Assembly (NCBI GenBank): GCA_944472135.2
Contig: OX235270.1
Coordinates: forward strand, 119,179,842-119,243,841
DNA from: Trichobilharzia regenti
Lineage: Eukaryota > Platyhelminthes > Trematoda > Strigeidida > Schistosomatidae
DNA length: 64,000 bases
Direction of reading: 5' to 3'
The notes under the pieces were generated by a model. That model saw nothing but the letters and a program-made list of their open reading frames with translations, was not told the origin of the DNA and ran no database searches. Shown here in pieces: positions 12,101 to 23,887 of this stretch (position 1 is the stretch's first letter; each line of letters begins with the position of its first letter). The position numbers and the translations under genes were made by a program.

Positions 12101-13520
12101 CATCTAGGTTTGAATGATTCTGAATTTTTGTGGAATTTTCCTAATTTTAGTTGATATTCTATTTACTATTATATCTTTATTATTATAATAATTCAAGCAT
12201 CTTTAATGGACTGTAATTTCATTCATCTTACTTTACAAATCGATATTATTTAATAAACACTAATATTGTTATTGACTACTAATCTAGAATATTTTATGTA
12301 TATAAACGTATATATAATTGTAGAGCCAGAAGAGGAGGAAATTATCGAAAAGGATATTCTTTGCTCAATTATTTTGTGTTTTATAAATGAGAAATTACAG
12401 ATCACATAACAGAGTTAGTTTACACCTACTGTTTGTAAACCACGTAAACAGCACTTAGAAAAACACCGAATGGAAGTTTATCAGGAACCCAGTAAGCCTT
12501 TTTCGAACAGTAGAACATGCTTGTCTTATTGTAAATGCATACATGCACAAAGCGAGCATAGATATTCGACTGATGGGAATTATGAGGAATCACATCCATT
12601 TGCTTTCTAGCAACTTTATTTTTAATACTAGCCGCCCTAACAACTATTGTTGTTAAAATAACTTCTAACTCCTAAAACTATTTGTTGACAATGACGGTCA
12701 CTGTTAGTTAGAGAAAAGTGTTGGAATTAGTTTACTGGAATCACTGAAGTCTGACTGATCTTAAGGTGTTCTTCATCATGATGAAATAGCCAACGAAAAC
12801 AAAGATAAACTTGAGTAGCTTCTGTTATGTTCTCATATTAACTGATGGTTGAAATTATTGTCCGTGACGGCTTGTAATCGTTCTCCTCGAGTAACAAGCC
12901 AATAAGCTACAAATAGTCCAAAAGAATTTGTAAAGTAGCAAAGAAAGCTAATAGACCCAAAGAAAATGTATAATGGAAGTATCTTTTTTTATTGTTACAA
13001 CTCTGATATTTGATTGAGTATTTTTCATAGTATAACCTGGTAAGCAAACGTCAGCTGTAACATATAACAGCTTCAGGAACAGCAAACAACTCCCATACTT
13101 ACCTTTAGGTACAAGTCGCCAGTGTTATTTAAAATTCATACATACTGATAGGTATGCCTTACACTGTGTATATTTACTTTCTGACAGTTATCAACTGGAT
13201 GTTACTAACATTTTCGCGTATACTAAATGTCTGTTAACTTGTTTAGAGACTTCTTTTGGCGACTAACTATTGGATAAGAAATTAAATCTTCATTAAGGAA
13301 GATAGTCTAGCATTAACTACTCATAGTGACTGGCATTTTTAAATCGCTAGTCCATAAACCTACTATTATCCTTTGATATGTTGATCACTAAACAGTAACG
13401 GCCTTTGTTCAGAGCATACAAATAAAATCCTTCTAGTACATCAATACAGGGATGTGACTTCTGCATGGATTCTTTTCAATCCCACCAATTGCCATCACGT
13501 TTGTTAATGACAAAGCAGGT
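12101..13520. other. AT-rich stretch, nothing recognised
   Basis: No exon or recognisable repeat. Confidence 0.45.
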
Positions 13521-13524
13521 AATC

Positions 13525-14165
13525 ACTGGGTGAGGATGTCAAAGTCAAGACCGAAAATCAAAAGACACTTTCATTACCCTGAAATCAGAGTGGAGATCTA
13601 CTGGACTCAGCAGAAGGAACAACATCCAAATTTCCAAAACTAATATCAAGTCTCTCAGTACTTCTATATGATTCAGAGACGGAAAGAGCATTCCCAACAG
13701 CCTACAAACTTTAATCAATAGGTACTTTCTCTTCATAGTGAAGATCGGATAGCTGACTGAGTAGGTAAGCAACGTAGAACTCTGAAAAATAAACGAAACA
13801 GGAACCCATCACTCAACAAATAGACAAATGGATTGAACATGCCATGAAGAGACAGCTGAGTATTTTTTTATATTTCTTTTTATATTTTTGATTTACAGCT
13901 TGATTCCACACCGTATTTTTGGTACAAGTATGGAATTTTCAGCATGGATATCGGTAGCCCAAATTTTGCAGGCCGACCATAGATTTCAGGTGTGCGTCGG
14001 CGGGGGTTCGAACTCGGACCATGTGCATGGTCGGCGAAAGTCCTAACCACCGTGCCACCGACGCACGTAACGGGAGGTCAGACATAGACAACTAAAGAGA
14101 AGAGAATGAAATGAAAGTATGCTGATGCAGCTCCATGGTCCACTCGGAAACCAAGTGAATAATAA
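13525..14165 (+). pseudogene. RTE LINE relic, split by an S4 SINE
   Basis: From 13525 the sequence follows the RTE segment after the FADD box (GATGTCAAAGTCAAGACCG, then a decayed LLYGSETW-equivalent region) with many indels. It is interrupted at about 13862 by an antisense S4 SINE and resumes at about 14067, ending with the RTE 3' end (GCTCCATGGTCCACTCGGAA) and AATAATAA tail. The SINE therefore inserted after the LINE. Confidence 0.78.
13862..14066 (-). mobile_element. S4 SINE (tRNA-derived), antisense, nested in RTE relic
   Basis: Reading the minus strand there is a TGCGTCGGTGGCACGG head, a GGTTCGAAC-type B box next to CCATGCACATGGTC, then the body (CCGATATCCATGCTGAAAAT) and an A/T-rich tail. 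It matches the copies at 25098-25298 and 36922-37118 closely. Confidence 0.88.
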
Positions 14166-14169
14166 TTCT

Positions 14170-14525
14170 ACTAGATTGATGGAGGCAATCGGCAGGAAGC
14201 CTTGGACCTAGGTTTCGTGCTAGTTGACACTCATCAGCAGAGCGTATCTGCAACCTTGAAGGAACTCATGTCCCTTCTGAGATTCGAAAACGCGTCACCC
14301 AATGCAGCCGTCACAAACGTTACCACTGAGTTATTCGGGTTCACGACTGACCTCCTGTAGGACTGTATTGGATACTTTGAATGGACCATCTAATATCATC
14401 AAATCAACGTGCACCGTGGTGGCAAGCTATCTAAAGTGGTGGCCACATTGCAAACCTGACTGACAGAACTCAATATGCACCAAAGAAAGGACTAGACACA
14501 TCACACTAGTTACTAGTGTCCAATC
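14170..14525 (-). mobile_element. S5 SINE: tRNA-like head plus hammerhead tail
   Basis: On the minus strand a tRNA-like region (TAACTCAGTGGTAACGT as A box; GTTTTCGAATCTC as B box, near 14280-14340) is followed by a hammerhead ribozyme core at 14196-14248. A second, plus-strand copy of this head-to-ribozyme order lies at about 17075-17230. A partial copy of the upstream part lies at 35225-35370. The family is unnamed here; it is not Sm-alpha, whose sequence differs. Confidence 0.75.
14196..14248 (-). ncRNA. Hammerhead ribozyme, type I, core intact
   Basis: In the minus-strand RNA sense the order is CUGAUGA, a short stem II (GUGU/GCAC with a CAACUA loop), GAAA, a minimal palindromic stem III (ACCUAGGU) and the cleavage triplet GUC. 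Stem I would pair CUCUG with CAAGG, and has one C-A mismatch and one wobble. All invariant core bases are present. The very short stem III is typical of schistosome Sm-alpha hammerheads, which often cleave better as dimers. Activity is inferred. Confidence 0.8.
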
Positions 14526-15499
14526 AAAATAATTCTACTGCTGACAAAATAATTCGATTCTTCGTTCACCTTCACTTTTATTCCATTTTAAAAAAAAATA
14601 ATTTGCATCAAGAAAATAATTTACTTCTTGATTGAATTTTCTACACATTTATTTCTATTCTTCTTTTATTATTTTCAACAGTCAATAAGTAAACAAACTT
14701 GATTTTTATTTATTCACTGATTTATGTGGAGAACCTGCTTTTTTCTCCCTCCTCAAAGTAGTTTTATTTGAACAGCAATACAATTAATGAATTATTTTTT
14801 ATTGAAATTACACAAACAGATAAAAATACATTTAGAAATGAGTGTTGAACAAGCCGAATTATGTGAACATTATAATATGGAATAAATTTTGCTCAAATGT
14901 TTGAAAGTTGCTTTGAACAGAGCATACAACAAAGGACAGATGTTAATGATGTGAAAAGAAGTAAAACTACATGGTGAAATTATGAAAAAATGCTTCTTTG
15001 GTTAGAATGGAATTATGGCAGTGTTTCAATATCTCAAGACAAACGATTCAGCAGAAATGAATCTAAAAGACCTCTGCCCGCAACTTCACAATGGTGATAA
15101 TGTTTCGTGGAGTAGAAAAAAGCTTCGCTATCAAACGGTGTGGCTCAGAAGATGCTATGTCACTTTAGGTGAGGCAGAAAGGAATACCAAAGCACATCAG
15201 CACCAACATGTATACATTCATATACGTATACCACAACAATAATACTGAACCAATCATTCACAAATAAAGTGTTCAATTCCATTCGGTATACTACTTGTTT
15301 CAGTTTTTGCGTGACTAGTAGTGGAATTGATGATTCACGTTTCATCTTATCTGCGGCTCACTAGCTGTACATGACTGTCCCCATTGACTGGTAGTATTTC
15401 TACTGAAATTCAAACCCAGAACTTGTCGCTTCAAAAACAAAGCCATCATCCACTAGCTTAGTGAACCTTTAAAGCTACCTCGTCTGCAGCAGGTGTAAT
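14526..15499. other. AT-rich stretch, no confident gene
   Basis: An open frame at 15015-15242 shows no splice or homology support. Confidence 0.4.
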
Positions 15500-16325
15500 T
15501 CGAATTTACTCATTCATGCCTGTGGTCTACCGCTTACTATCGCCGATGATCCTCTAAATTATGCTGTCCTGGATCATGACACACAATCGGTCAGGACTAT
15601 GAGGCAAACTATAGGGAGGCGATGAGACAGGAATACGTTGGACCGTTAAGAAAACTAGAAAGTCTGAACTTCGCGGATGATCTAGGTCTAATGTCAGAAA
15701 AAGTAAAGATCTAAAGGCGAAAATCAACATCTTGGCACAGGAGACAATGAACTCGGATTTCAAATGAACATGTAGAGGAAAGAGGTGTTGAAGATAACCG
15801 ACCAACAGCAACAAGAAGCAGTCACTATCAACAGGATAAATTTGAAGGTCACTTCCGTCACTTATCTGGACAGTATCGTTTCAACTACTGGTAGAAAGGA
15901 TGAGGATGTTGAAATCAGAGTCGAGAAAGCTAGAAAGACCTTCAGTAATCAAAATCAGTATGAAACTCTACTGAACTTAACAGAGAGTGAAAGATTAGAA
16001 TTTTCAGCACTGATGTCAAGTCAGTGAGGACTTCCATATAGTTCAGTGACTTGGTGGGAGAGTCACTGAATGCATTTTGAACAGACATGTGCTTAGAAGA
16101 CTGTTGAGTGAATTCGCACGTCAAGCCATGAACAGAATGGAATCCGAAGGAGAAACGACGAGTCTGCATCCGAGGGTATTATGGCGGAGGTTGTGTTAGA
16201 TGTAAGTGAGAGCTTATGAGCAATCATGGAGCCAGCTGAAAACAACTGTGGAGAACAGGATGAAATGAAGATATACTGTTGAAGCCCTATGATTCCTTCG
16301 GAACCCAGGGGAATAATAAAAAACT
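15500..16325 (+). pseudogene. RTE LINE relic with decayed RT core
   Basis: The decayed catalytic box is readable as LNFADD near 15660. The QQQ...NRINLKVTSVTYLDSIVSTTG segment follows (from about 15805), and the conserved 3' end (CCTATGATTCCTTCGGAACC) with an AATAATAAA tail lies at 16290-16323. There are several frameshifts and an internal jump after about 16030. Confidence 0.82.
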
Positions 16326-17074
16326 TATGACTTCCCGTTGACGTATCTTGACCGAATTAATCAGCTTGACGTTGAGATACATGGAACGTCTTGAACTGAT
16401 GCCTCAACATCACCATGATTACAAACTAGCCATTCTTAGTTCAGTAGTAGTGGCTGTATTTGTGTGAATATATATAGGTCTGTAAGGTTTCGAAGGCAGT
16501 GAGTGTTGGAAAGTTTCAAAATTATAAAATGCAACTACACAACCAATGCATATTTCAATAAAACAAAACGATACAATTCGACACTTATGGAACTGTTGCA
16601 GTTCATTTGTGGTCAGCTCATCTGTGTTCTTCACTGATTATTTATTAAACAAATTATGTGTTTGAGCACTATGAATAATTTATTCCAAAAAGTTACAAAT
16701 TATCAACTATAGGTTTTTTCACACTTTACTCAATTTTGTATCAGACAATGAATTATAAACCCAAACTACATCGTGATCAATGTTTACTCCAAACATAAAG
16801 GTCTAATGAATAAGTAACATTCTGATCAAGTTTGAATTTTATTCACACTTAGCTGATTATGCCAATCTATTCATAATAAATGATTTAATAGTATACGAAA
16901 ACAGATAGCTGATCTCATAAAAGTTAATTAATGCTGAATTCAGTTGAGATGAAAACAAACGTCTATGTGTACATTGTTTGGAATCTAGGGGACAACAGGC
17001 GTTATGTATCTGGTCCCTAGATCTGAGTTTACTCTACCAATGACGTGTGGACAATAAGCCAATGACTCGCCAGC
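16326..17074. other. Nothing recognised
   Basis: AT-rich, no exon or clear repeat. Confidence 0.4.
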
Positions 17075-17230
17075 ACAGTGTACTGAATTAAGCTGGTTTG
17101 AATATCAAAAGGGCATATTTTCCAATGAGGGTGCAGACACGCCTTGTTGAAGAGTGTCAGTAGGTGCGAAATTTAGGTCCACGGCTTCCTGACTACTTAT
17201 TTCAACAATGTACGATCAGTTTTCATTCGC
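17075..17230 (+). mobile_element. S5 SINE copy, plus strand, with hammerhead-like tail
   Basis: From GGTTTGAATATC (decayed B box, about 17096) to about 17200 the sequence aligns with the S5 copy at 14170-14525, including GTGCAGACACGCC before the ribozyme and CGGCTTCCTG after it. The 5' limit is unclear. Confidence 0.65.
17141..17190 (+). ncRNA. Hammerhead-like core (S5), probably weakened
   Basis: UUGAAGA stands at 17147-17153 (CUGANGA with the first C changed), GAAA at 17168-17171 and the cleavage triplet GUC at 17177-17179. Stem I (CCUUG/CACGG) keeps four of five pairs. Stem II (GUGU/GUGC) relies on wobble pairs. The C-to-U change at the first core base predicts loss of cleavage. Confidence 0.6.
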
Positions 17231-18172
17231 AAATTACACTGAACAAACGGGAGTACTGTTTCATTTAATCTCGTTCGAATGGCTAAAACACTCCTCGAAC
17301 TGTGGTTTTACAATAGAGTTGAAATAAGATCCGGTGCTTGTAAACGCAGTCCATAAAATCTTACTGAAAACAGTTATACCACTGTCACCGTAATTAAAAT
17401 TCTTTACCAGTAGTGGATTTTTAACTAGTTAAGAGACACTTACAAATCTCCTGCACACTTTACCTACGAAGGTTTCATGTGATACACCATAAACTGACAA
17501 AGACCAAAACTAAAGCGACACATAATTTCCCAATCAGACAATCATACAGGATTTGAAACTGTTGAAATCAAACATTAACTATAACAAAAAGCTACGCTAT
17601 TAAATCATCCAAGTCAGAAAACTTTAAAACTCTGAGAAAGAAAGTAAAAGAAGTCAGGACTAAATGCTGCCATGTGAACTGAGTTTTCAGCCTAGGTCGA
17701 ATAAGTCAGTACTGACGTCTATGAGTACATAAAATATTTGGTCAATAAAACCTACCTCAGCTAAGACTATACTACGGGACAAGAATAAACAACAGATTTG
17801 CTAAGTATCTTTATTTATCCTACCATTTCCATTGTAAACGAAAAGCACAAATATTATGAAATTCATCATAACCAAGCAAATATTTTTAACCGTAAAAGAT
17901 AGTAACAAGTAAAACCATGAATAGAAACTAATGTAACAAAATGTAAAAATAATGCCGTTCAACTCAGTTTTCTGTCGCAAGATCACATTCATAAATATGC
18001 AAACCGTTCATTGGACTGAATGTATTCTTTTTATTAGGTATGTAATTCCTTGCATTTTGATAGTCTAACACATGAACTCCCGCGTGTTTGTATTGCAACT
18101 GAATGTGTTCTGTAATACAGACATTTTTTTAAAGTACTTTAAAAATTAAGAACAAAAATTTATTCGATAATT

Positions 18173-18173
<1 letters not shown>

Positions 18174-18210
<37 letters not shown>
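18174..18210. repeat. (AT)n microsatellite
   Basis: An uninterrupted AT dinucleotide run of about 18 units. Confidence 0.95.
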
Positions 18211-18212
<2 letters not shown>

Positions 18213-18215
18213 ATG

Positions 18216-18425
18216 TAGTAATGTGTCGTTAGCTCACGGATAGAATACTCGCCAGCTACGGGCATGGTCGGCGTTCGATCTTCTGTCGTAGCACTCCTTA
18301 ACCTCGCAAAGCTGGTAGTAAGCCTGGGAAAGAGGGCGTGAGAATGGCGATTCCAAGTGTTGCTAAAACTGAAGGCCTAGAGCTTCAAGACCTATTTTCC
18401 ATTCAGAGGGCAAAGGAATGGAAAT
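18216..18425 (+). mobile_element. S1 SINE, plus strand, diverged
   Basis: The tRNA-like head has an A box near 18226-18245 and a B box near 18268 (GTTCGATCTTC). The S1 body follows, with a decayed RTE-like end (CCATTCAGAGGGCAAAGGAAT). The open frame at 18338-18559 overlaps this SINE and is not a gene. Confidence 0.7.
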
Positions 18426-19675
18426 TTTTCGGATATACTGCTAGTAGTAGTTGCTTGAAGTTTACATTCCTGAAGAGAATCTATAACCCCAGCCATAGCA
18501 TTAGTTTCAGTGCACCTCCACAAAGCAGGTTTCCTTTACCAACTAGATTTAAATCATAAAATATTCAACGAATAATTATCTCAATCTTATATAGAAGAAC
18601 TATAAGTTTTCTTTTACAATAAATTATAGAATTAGTTTTGACAGCTGAAATTTTCGGCAATATTGTTAAAATTCCTTTTTAATATTGTTTCACTATGATT
18701 CATTCATATAGGTAGTAACTTGTCTGACAATGAATTAAGAGAACAAAAAATTATTTTGAGAAAGTTGTCTATTCACGAATCACTGTTGATGTGGTAGCAG
18801 CCATTTTAAGTCTTAAATAAATATGTAAATATCACTACTTGATAATTAGTTTCAACTTGCAGAGCAAGACGTTTCACTGAATGAGAAAAATACATTTTTG
18901 GTCTTATTATGTTCTCTGAGCTAAAGGGATTAATTTTAAAGATATCATTGGTTTACTAAGCAACACCTTTATAGCTAACTTCGATGCAGTGTAACATCTT
19001 AGAATTCTCCATATATATGATATAGCCGATATTCCTGATTAGCTTGACAATGGTTGAATGGTTAACGCAAGTTACCTTTTCCCTATTTTCACTTGTACTG
19101 GGATTGGTTGTTTCGTGCAGATGCCATTTTCTACCATTTTGACTCATTCTTGATTGACTGATGAATTCAATGCATGTCGACAAATCGGTTAAAGGCAGAT
19201 TGATCCGAGTACCTAGTTGATAGCAATATTCTAGCAATACTGTTGCAACCTGTCTTTAATTTCTACATTTTTTTCAAACTAAAGGGTGTCTGTAGTTACT
19301 CACATAAAATGATATGACGAAAAACATTTCAGTAAATTACTTTTTTTTGATATGATGTCGACGGTGACTTTCTCTGTCGTCGATACAGTTTTTTTTGAAA
19401 GTTGGTGCAGTCTACTATTCTTATGGTGTCATTTTTAGCTTCTTTTATTGTCGATTGTTTGGTTCCACATAGTATGAAATTAAAATAATCGTGTTGCTTT
19501 CTGCAATATCTATATTGGAGTTAAACCATCTGGTTTAGCGAACACGACGATAACGAAAATAACCACTTGAGTTTAAACTTTCTCCCATCATTTCAGAATA
19601 AAGAAAACATATAGAGACGTTTTTCCTTATTGTGATAGTTACAAAGCTATTGGACACAAATTTGTTTTTTCCTTT
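18426..19675. other. AT-rich stretch, nothing recognised
   Basis: No exon pair or repeat seen. Confidence 0.4.
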
Positions 19676-19855
19676 CAATTCCCAGTAGGATATAAGGCTA
19701 CAAATTTGAGCTTTGAAGTTTCAGTAGCAGTGGTGTTGGGATAGGTATGCCAGGCTCACGCTCAAACTTACCCCTTTAACGAGCAATACTTTAGCCGAAG
19801 ATCGAAATCCCGGGTTGGCGAGTATTCTACCAATAAACCACCGGTGCGAAGAGCT
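19676..19855 (-). mobile_element. S1 SINE, antisense, diverged but near complete
   Basis: On the plus strand the RTE-like end comes first (CCCAGTAGGATATAAGGCT). The reverse complement of the S1 body follows (GAAGTTTCAGTAGCAGTG), then the head (GATCGAAATCCCGGGTTGGC, GAGTATTCTACCA). Confidence 0.75.
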
Positions 19856-20034
19856 TATAACTCCAGAGGGGATGCCAGGTAATATTCAGTAAATGTTTTA
19901 TGGTCATTAGAGAGATACTTTTAAGGCTTATACTCTTACACATACCTCGAATTGTGAACCACAGATGGTGCAATAATATTAAAATTACAAGATTGCTAGC
20001 AGTTGCAAGAGTTTTCAATTTTATTCGATCCATT

Positions 20035-20625
20035 GTTTGAAGAGATGTCAAAGTCAGAATCGGAAAGGCAGGATACACACGGCTTCATCAACCTGAAACC
20101 AGTTTGGAAATCTTCTGCACTCAGCCACCAATGTCAGATCGGTCACTTCTTCTATACGGGTCATAAACTTGGCCAGCGTGTCACAAAAAGGATTTCCAAC
20201 AACCAGTTGCAGACTTTCATCAACAGCTGCCTTCAGTGGCTCCATACTGAAGACCGAATGGCCAGCCTGCCAGAAAGAATCAGCAACAAGAAACTCTGGC
20301 TGGCAACGAACCAACCGAGAACCGATCGCTGTATAAGCGTATAGGAAAAAATGGAGATGGATCGGGCATACATTGAGGAAACCATCATGTGATATCGCGC
20401 TCAATGCAGGTGATCACTCAAGTGGAATACCAATTAGAAGCAACGACTGGTTCGTCCTAGGGTGACATGGAGGAGATTGTGTGAGGAACAGACGAGAGAG
20501 TCTGGGAAATCGTAGTCCAAGTTGAAGAGGACGGCAGAAGATAGGATGAAGTAAAGATGTGTTGTTGAAGCTCTATGTTCCACACGGAACTCAAGGGGAC
20601 AATAATACTACAATAATACATTGTA
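20035..20625 (+). pseudogene. RTE LINE relic, 3' part
   Basis: Decayed frame fragments match the RTE C-terminal region, for example NQLQTFINSCL, SNKKLW and the AAAATGGAGATGGATCGGGC segment. It ends with CTATGTTCCACACGGAACTC and an AATAATAC tail. Several frameshifts are present. Confidence 0.82.
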
Positions 20626-21574
20626 TGATATGACTAACCATCACGTTTATCAACAATTTCACTCTAAGTGGACAGATAAATAGTCTTTTATTCCTAATAG
20701 GAACATTACACAAATCACTTCTTTACAGTCACTTATCACTGAGGAAAAGGTTATTCTCTTCAGTTAACACTTCAGAATAATGTCTGATAAAAAAGCCTGT
20801 CGGATGTCATCTTTCGGATCAATGAAGTTTGCTGAAAGACCATAAAAATCAAACCTTTTGAGTTTACATTCTTCATTGTAACCTAAATTACACTGAAATC
20901 ATGTGTTTATCTGTGAGAAAGTGTTCTAATTTATAGTTTGCATAAATTTAAATTAAAAACAACTGAACTTATAACACAATAACCAATGTGATTTTAATAG
21001 GGGTTACACAATAAAACTGTAATGAAAATAATCGTAGAATGATAATGGAGACAATAATTCATTGAACTCATAAATGTAACATAAAAAGTCAAAAGAATGA
21101 ATGATTAATTTATGAGAAAATTCATTCTACAGAGTTGCAATATTACAATGTTAATATATCTGATAGTGATCATGACGAAAAGATGAATTATTAGGAAGAC
21201 TGGTATCAACTGCCTCCAACTTCCTTAGGGAAATGATCATATGAGGTTCAATTGATAATCATTTCTAAATTCCACCTCAATGAGAATGCAGTTTCCCGTA
21301 TACATTTGTATTAATCTTGAATACCGGAAACAGCCTCAAAACCAGTGTTTACTTAAATATTCTAAAGAAAGTGAATTAGCTACTTTCCTCTCCTGGATTA
21401 TAGTTTTTATTTGGATTAAATCCAATCTCACTATGCAGTGCAGTAAAAAACAAATAATCCATACGCTAAGCGGTCAGTAGTCTAAGTTAACAGCTTCACT
21501 TCTTTGATCCTTCAATCGAGAGGTAACCGAGCGAGTGTGAGAAACAAACTGAAGTAATAGATTCTCTTCTTTTT
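20626..21574. other. Nothing recognised
   Basis: AT-rich, no supported exon. Confidence 0.4.
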
Positions 21575-21577
21575 TCA

Positions 21578-22123
21578 TTCCTCCACGTTCTAAGTAGAAC
21601 ATATAGCTTCAAGCTAGAGGCTTGAAGCTTCTGTAGCAGTGTTTATTTTTACAGGGTGGGCTTGGTAGCCTCATGCTGAGTTAGAAGGGTGTAGTATTAA
21701 CGGTTGTCTGTTTGTTGAACATGGGAATTGGGTTTTCCAGGCTATTAATAAGCGATCAGGTATCCCATTTCTACTTATCGAGCAGCAAATGGCTGGATCT
21801 ACTAGTGAATGTGCTTCATCAACAGTTCATAGTAATTCTAAAATGTATAGCGTGGATCAAAATTCAATGCCGATTTGTTCATCTGTCGACAACGGTTCTT
21901 ATTCAGTTAGTCTCGGTCGAATAGGGCAGAAATGTTCAACTACACACGAAGATAATCATTATGGATTGACAAACAAATGCACTGAAGATACTAAACCGCG
22001 TCTTCCACCAACCAGCTTTATTATTGGCTTAGCGAGGTAAAGGAGTGCGTCAGCGGGGGATCGAACTCCGGACTACATGCGTGGTCGGTGAGCTTTCTGC
22101 AGCTGTGCCACCGATGCACAATA
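21578..22123 (-). mobile_element. S1 SINE, antisense, split by about 320 bp of foreign sequence
   Basis: The 3' half lies at 21578-21688 (GTTCTAAGTAGAACATATAG to GTAGCCTCATGC) and the 5' half with tRNA-like head at about 22010-22123 (ACCAGCTTTATTA to CTGTGCCACCGATGCAC). The two halves are co-oriented, in the right order, and lack only a short piece of S1 at the break. Confidence 0.78.
21669..22040 (+). other. Unidentified open segment inside the split S1 SINE
   Basis: One plus-strand frame is open from 21669 through the first ATG at 21789 to a stop at 22038-22040. Its first and last codons are SINE sequence. The middle (about 21690-22005) is unrelated to any repeat recognised here. It reads, for example, GNWVFQAINKRSGIPFLLIE and then a serine-rich stretch (MAGSTSECASSTVHSN). 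The composition looks like host coding sequence rather than transposon debris. It may be a captured exon or retrocopy piece. No function can be given, and independent coding is not shown. Confidence 0.35.
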
Positions 22124-22914
22124 GTTTCTATTAACTTCAACCAATTTCAAACACATTTTATTATCTCATCCAGCCTATTTCAATATCTTACTTTTCAAGG
22201 TCAATTCACATCGATTTTCTCATCAGTATATGCTAATTAGGTGAGTAAAGTTTCGGTTCAACACGATTATTCTTTGTATAGATATTTCGTGTAAAACAAC
22301 ACAATATTCATGTTTTGTTGATTGTATATGGACGCATAATTATGAATAATTCCAGTCGATTGGTAGGTGTTATTGATTATTACCAACCATCATCTTTGAG
22401 TAAATTTCACTTGGTTGCAGTAAAATTGACTTTGCATTGTCCCATTCTCCAAATCTATTCAAATTCTGGATATTATTGATAAGGTCTGAGACTCTAAAGC
22501 GGTATAAGTTCTGAATCTAAACTGATGAATTTCATACAGTGAAACAGTATTGTTTCTGGGTGACATTTTGAAGGCGGCTTATTATTCACATTTATATCAT
22601 TTGGTAACTATACAATTTTGAAACTCTATTTATTTAGTTCTCGTTCTTCCCTCTTACAAGTCGGAATCAGCGTCGTTGTTACGGTATGCTAAAAACCAAC
22701 TTGTAGGAAACTAGATTAACCATGATCTATAAAACTATTATTCGAATACGAAGTTAACTGGTAAAAGTCTAAGCAATAGGCTTCCGAAATTCTGACTCTT
22801 GATACTGATAAAATTGACAAGATAAACTGAAAGAACATCTTTGGAGATCGTCATATCTCATGTGAAAAGCCTACACAACCTCAAATATTCCCAGCGGTCT
22901 AATTCAGTATTATA
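22124..22914. other. Nothing recognised
   Basis: AT-rich, no supported feature. Confidence 0.4.
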
Positions 22915-22915
22915 C

Positions 22916-23130
22916 GTAGTATTTATTATTATTCCCCTTGGGTTCCGAGAGGGATATAGGTATTCACTAGTACATCTCCACTTTGTCCTGCTTTCTGCAG
23001 TCCTCTTCAGCGTGCCTCACGATCGCCCATAAGCCTTCATCTCCTCTTGACCGGATCTCTTCCGAGTCACCCTAAGACACCCAACTCATTGTTTACCACT
23101 TGGATTCCACTCGTGAGTCTGACACACTAA
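22916..23130 (-). pseudogene. RTE LINE relic, extreme 3' end only
   Basis: Starts on the plus strand with TTATTATTATTCC (reverse of the element tail) and CCCTTGGGTTCCGAGAGGGA, then the last 200 bp of the RTE frame in reverse (GATTCCACTCGTGAG). Confidence 0.8.
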
Positions 23131-23329
23131 GTCAGTTGCATACGCAGTTTATCAATAGAAAATCAACTTTAAACATCAAGCAGTATAACAGATCTACCAG
23201 ATATCATACGATTGAAATCAAGTAAAACAACTGGACCAGATAAAAAATAAGAAGGATGCTCATTAAGTCCTGTAAAAGAATACTTTAATACATTACATTT
23301 AAAGATAAATTACACACAGTATATTTCAT

Positions 23330-23470
23330 ACTTTTGCGTTCCAAGTGGAACATAGGGCTTCAGGCTTTGTAGTTTCAGTAGGGCCTGTGTTATTTTAACG
23401 AGATGGAGTTGCTAGCTTCGCGGCCAACCTACCCTCTTTTCCGGGCTAGCGACGGGCATCGGTGGGGAAT
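23330..23470 (-). mobile_element. S1 SINE fragment, antisense
   Basis: Contains GCGTTCCAAGTGGAACATAG, then the S1 body in reverse (GTAGTTTCAGTAG, GAGTTGCTAGC). The head is truncated at about 23470. Confidence 0.75.
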
Positions 23471-23887
23471 CCAGAAGAGTAAAGACGAACGCTGCAGAAT
23501 AAATAGTCCCACGATATCTGCTGATTGTTATCAGTAGTTAAGTAGCAGATTTCGATCAGATTTATATTTTAGTATATACCAAGAGTGAAATCACATTCCC
23601 TCAAGTCTGTCCGATTCATAACTTTTCATATAAAAATGGCCGAAAATTTAACTCCTTCCAGTAACCCATTGTTAATTGATCGACTTAATTTTACTTAATC
23701 ATATTCATCTAATTGAAATAACTGATTTCTTAGTGTGGAATAATTATAAAAGATTAACAAAAACACTTTTATTTAATTCACTTTTAGATTTTCCCGTCGA
23801 TTGATTGGATCGAAGTCCTCGGTCTTAGGTTGGCATGTCGGCTTCTTGTGCAGATACTTTGAAGATGTCCAGGCATGATATTAGAAG

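Noticed and set aside
16975..17074. Extending the S5 copy further left
   Set aside because: No convincing alignment to the 14.2-14.5 kb copy before the B box.
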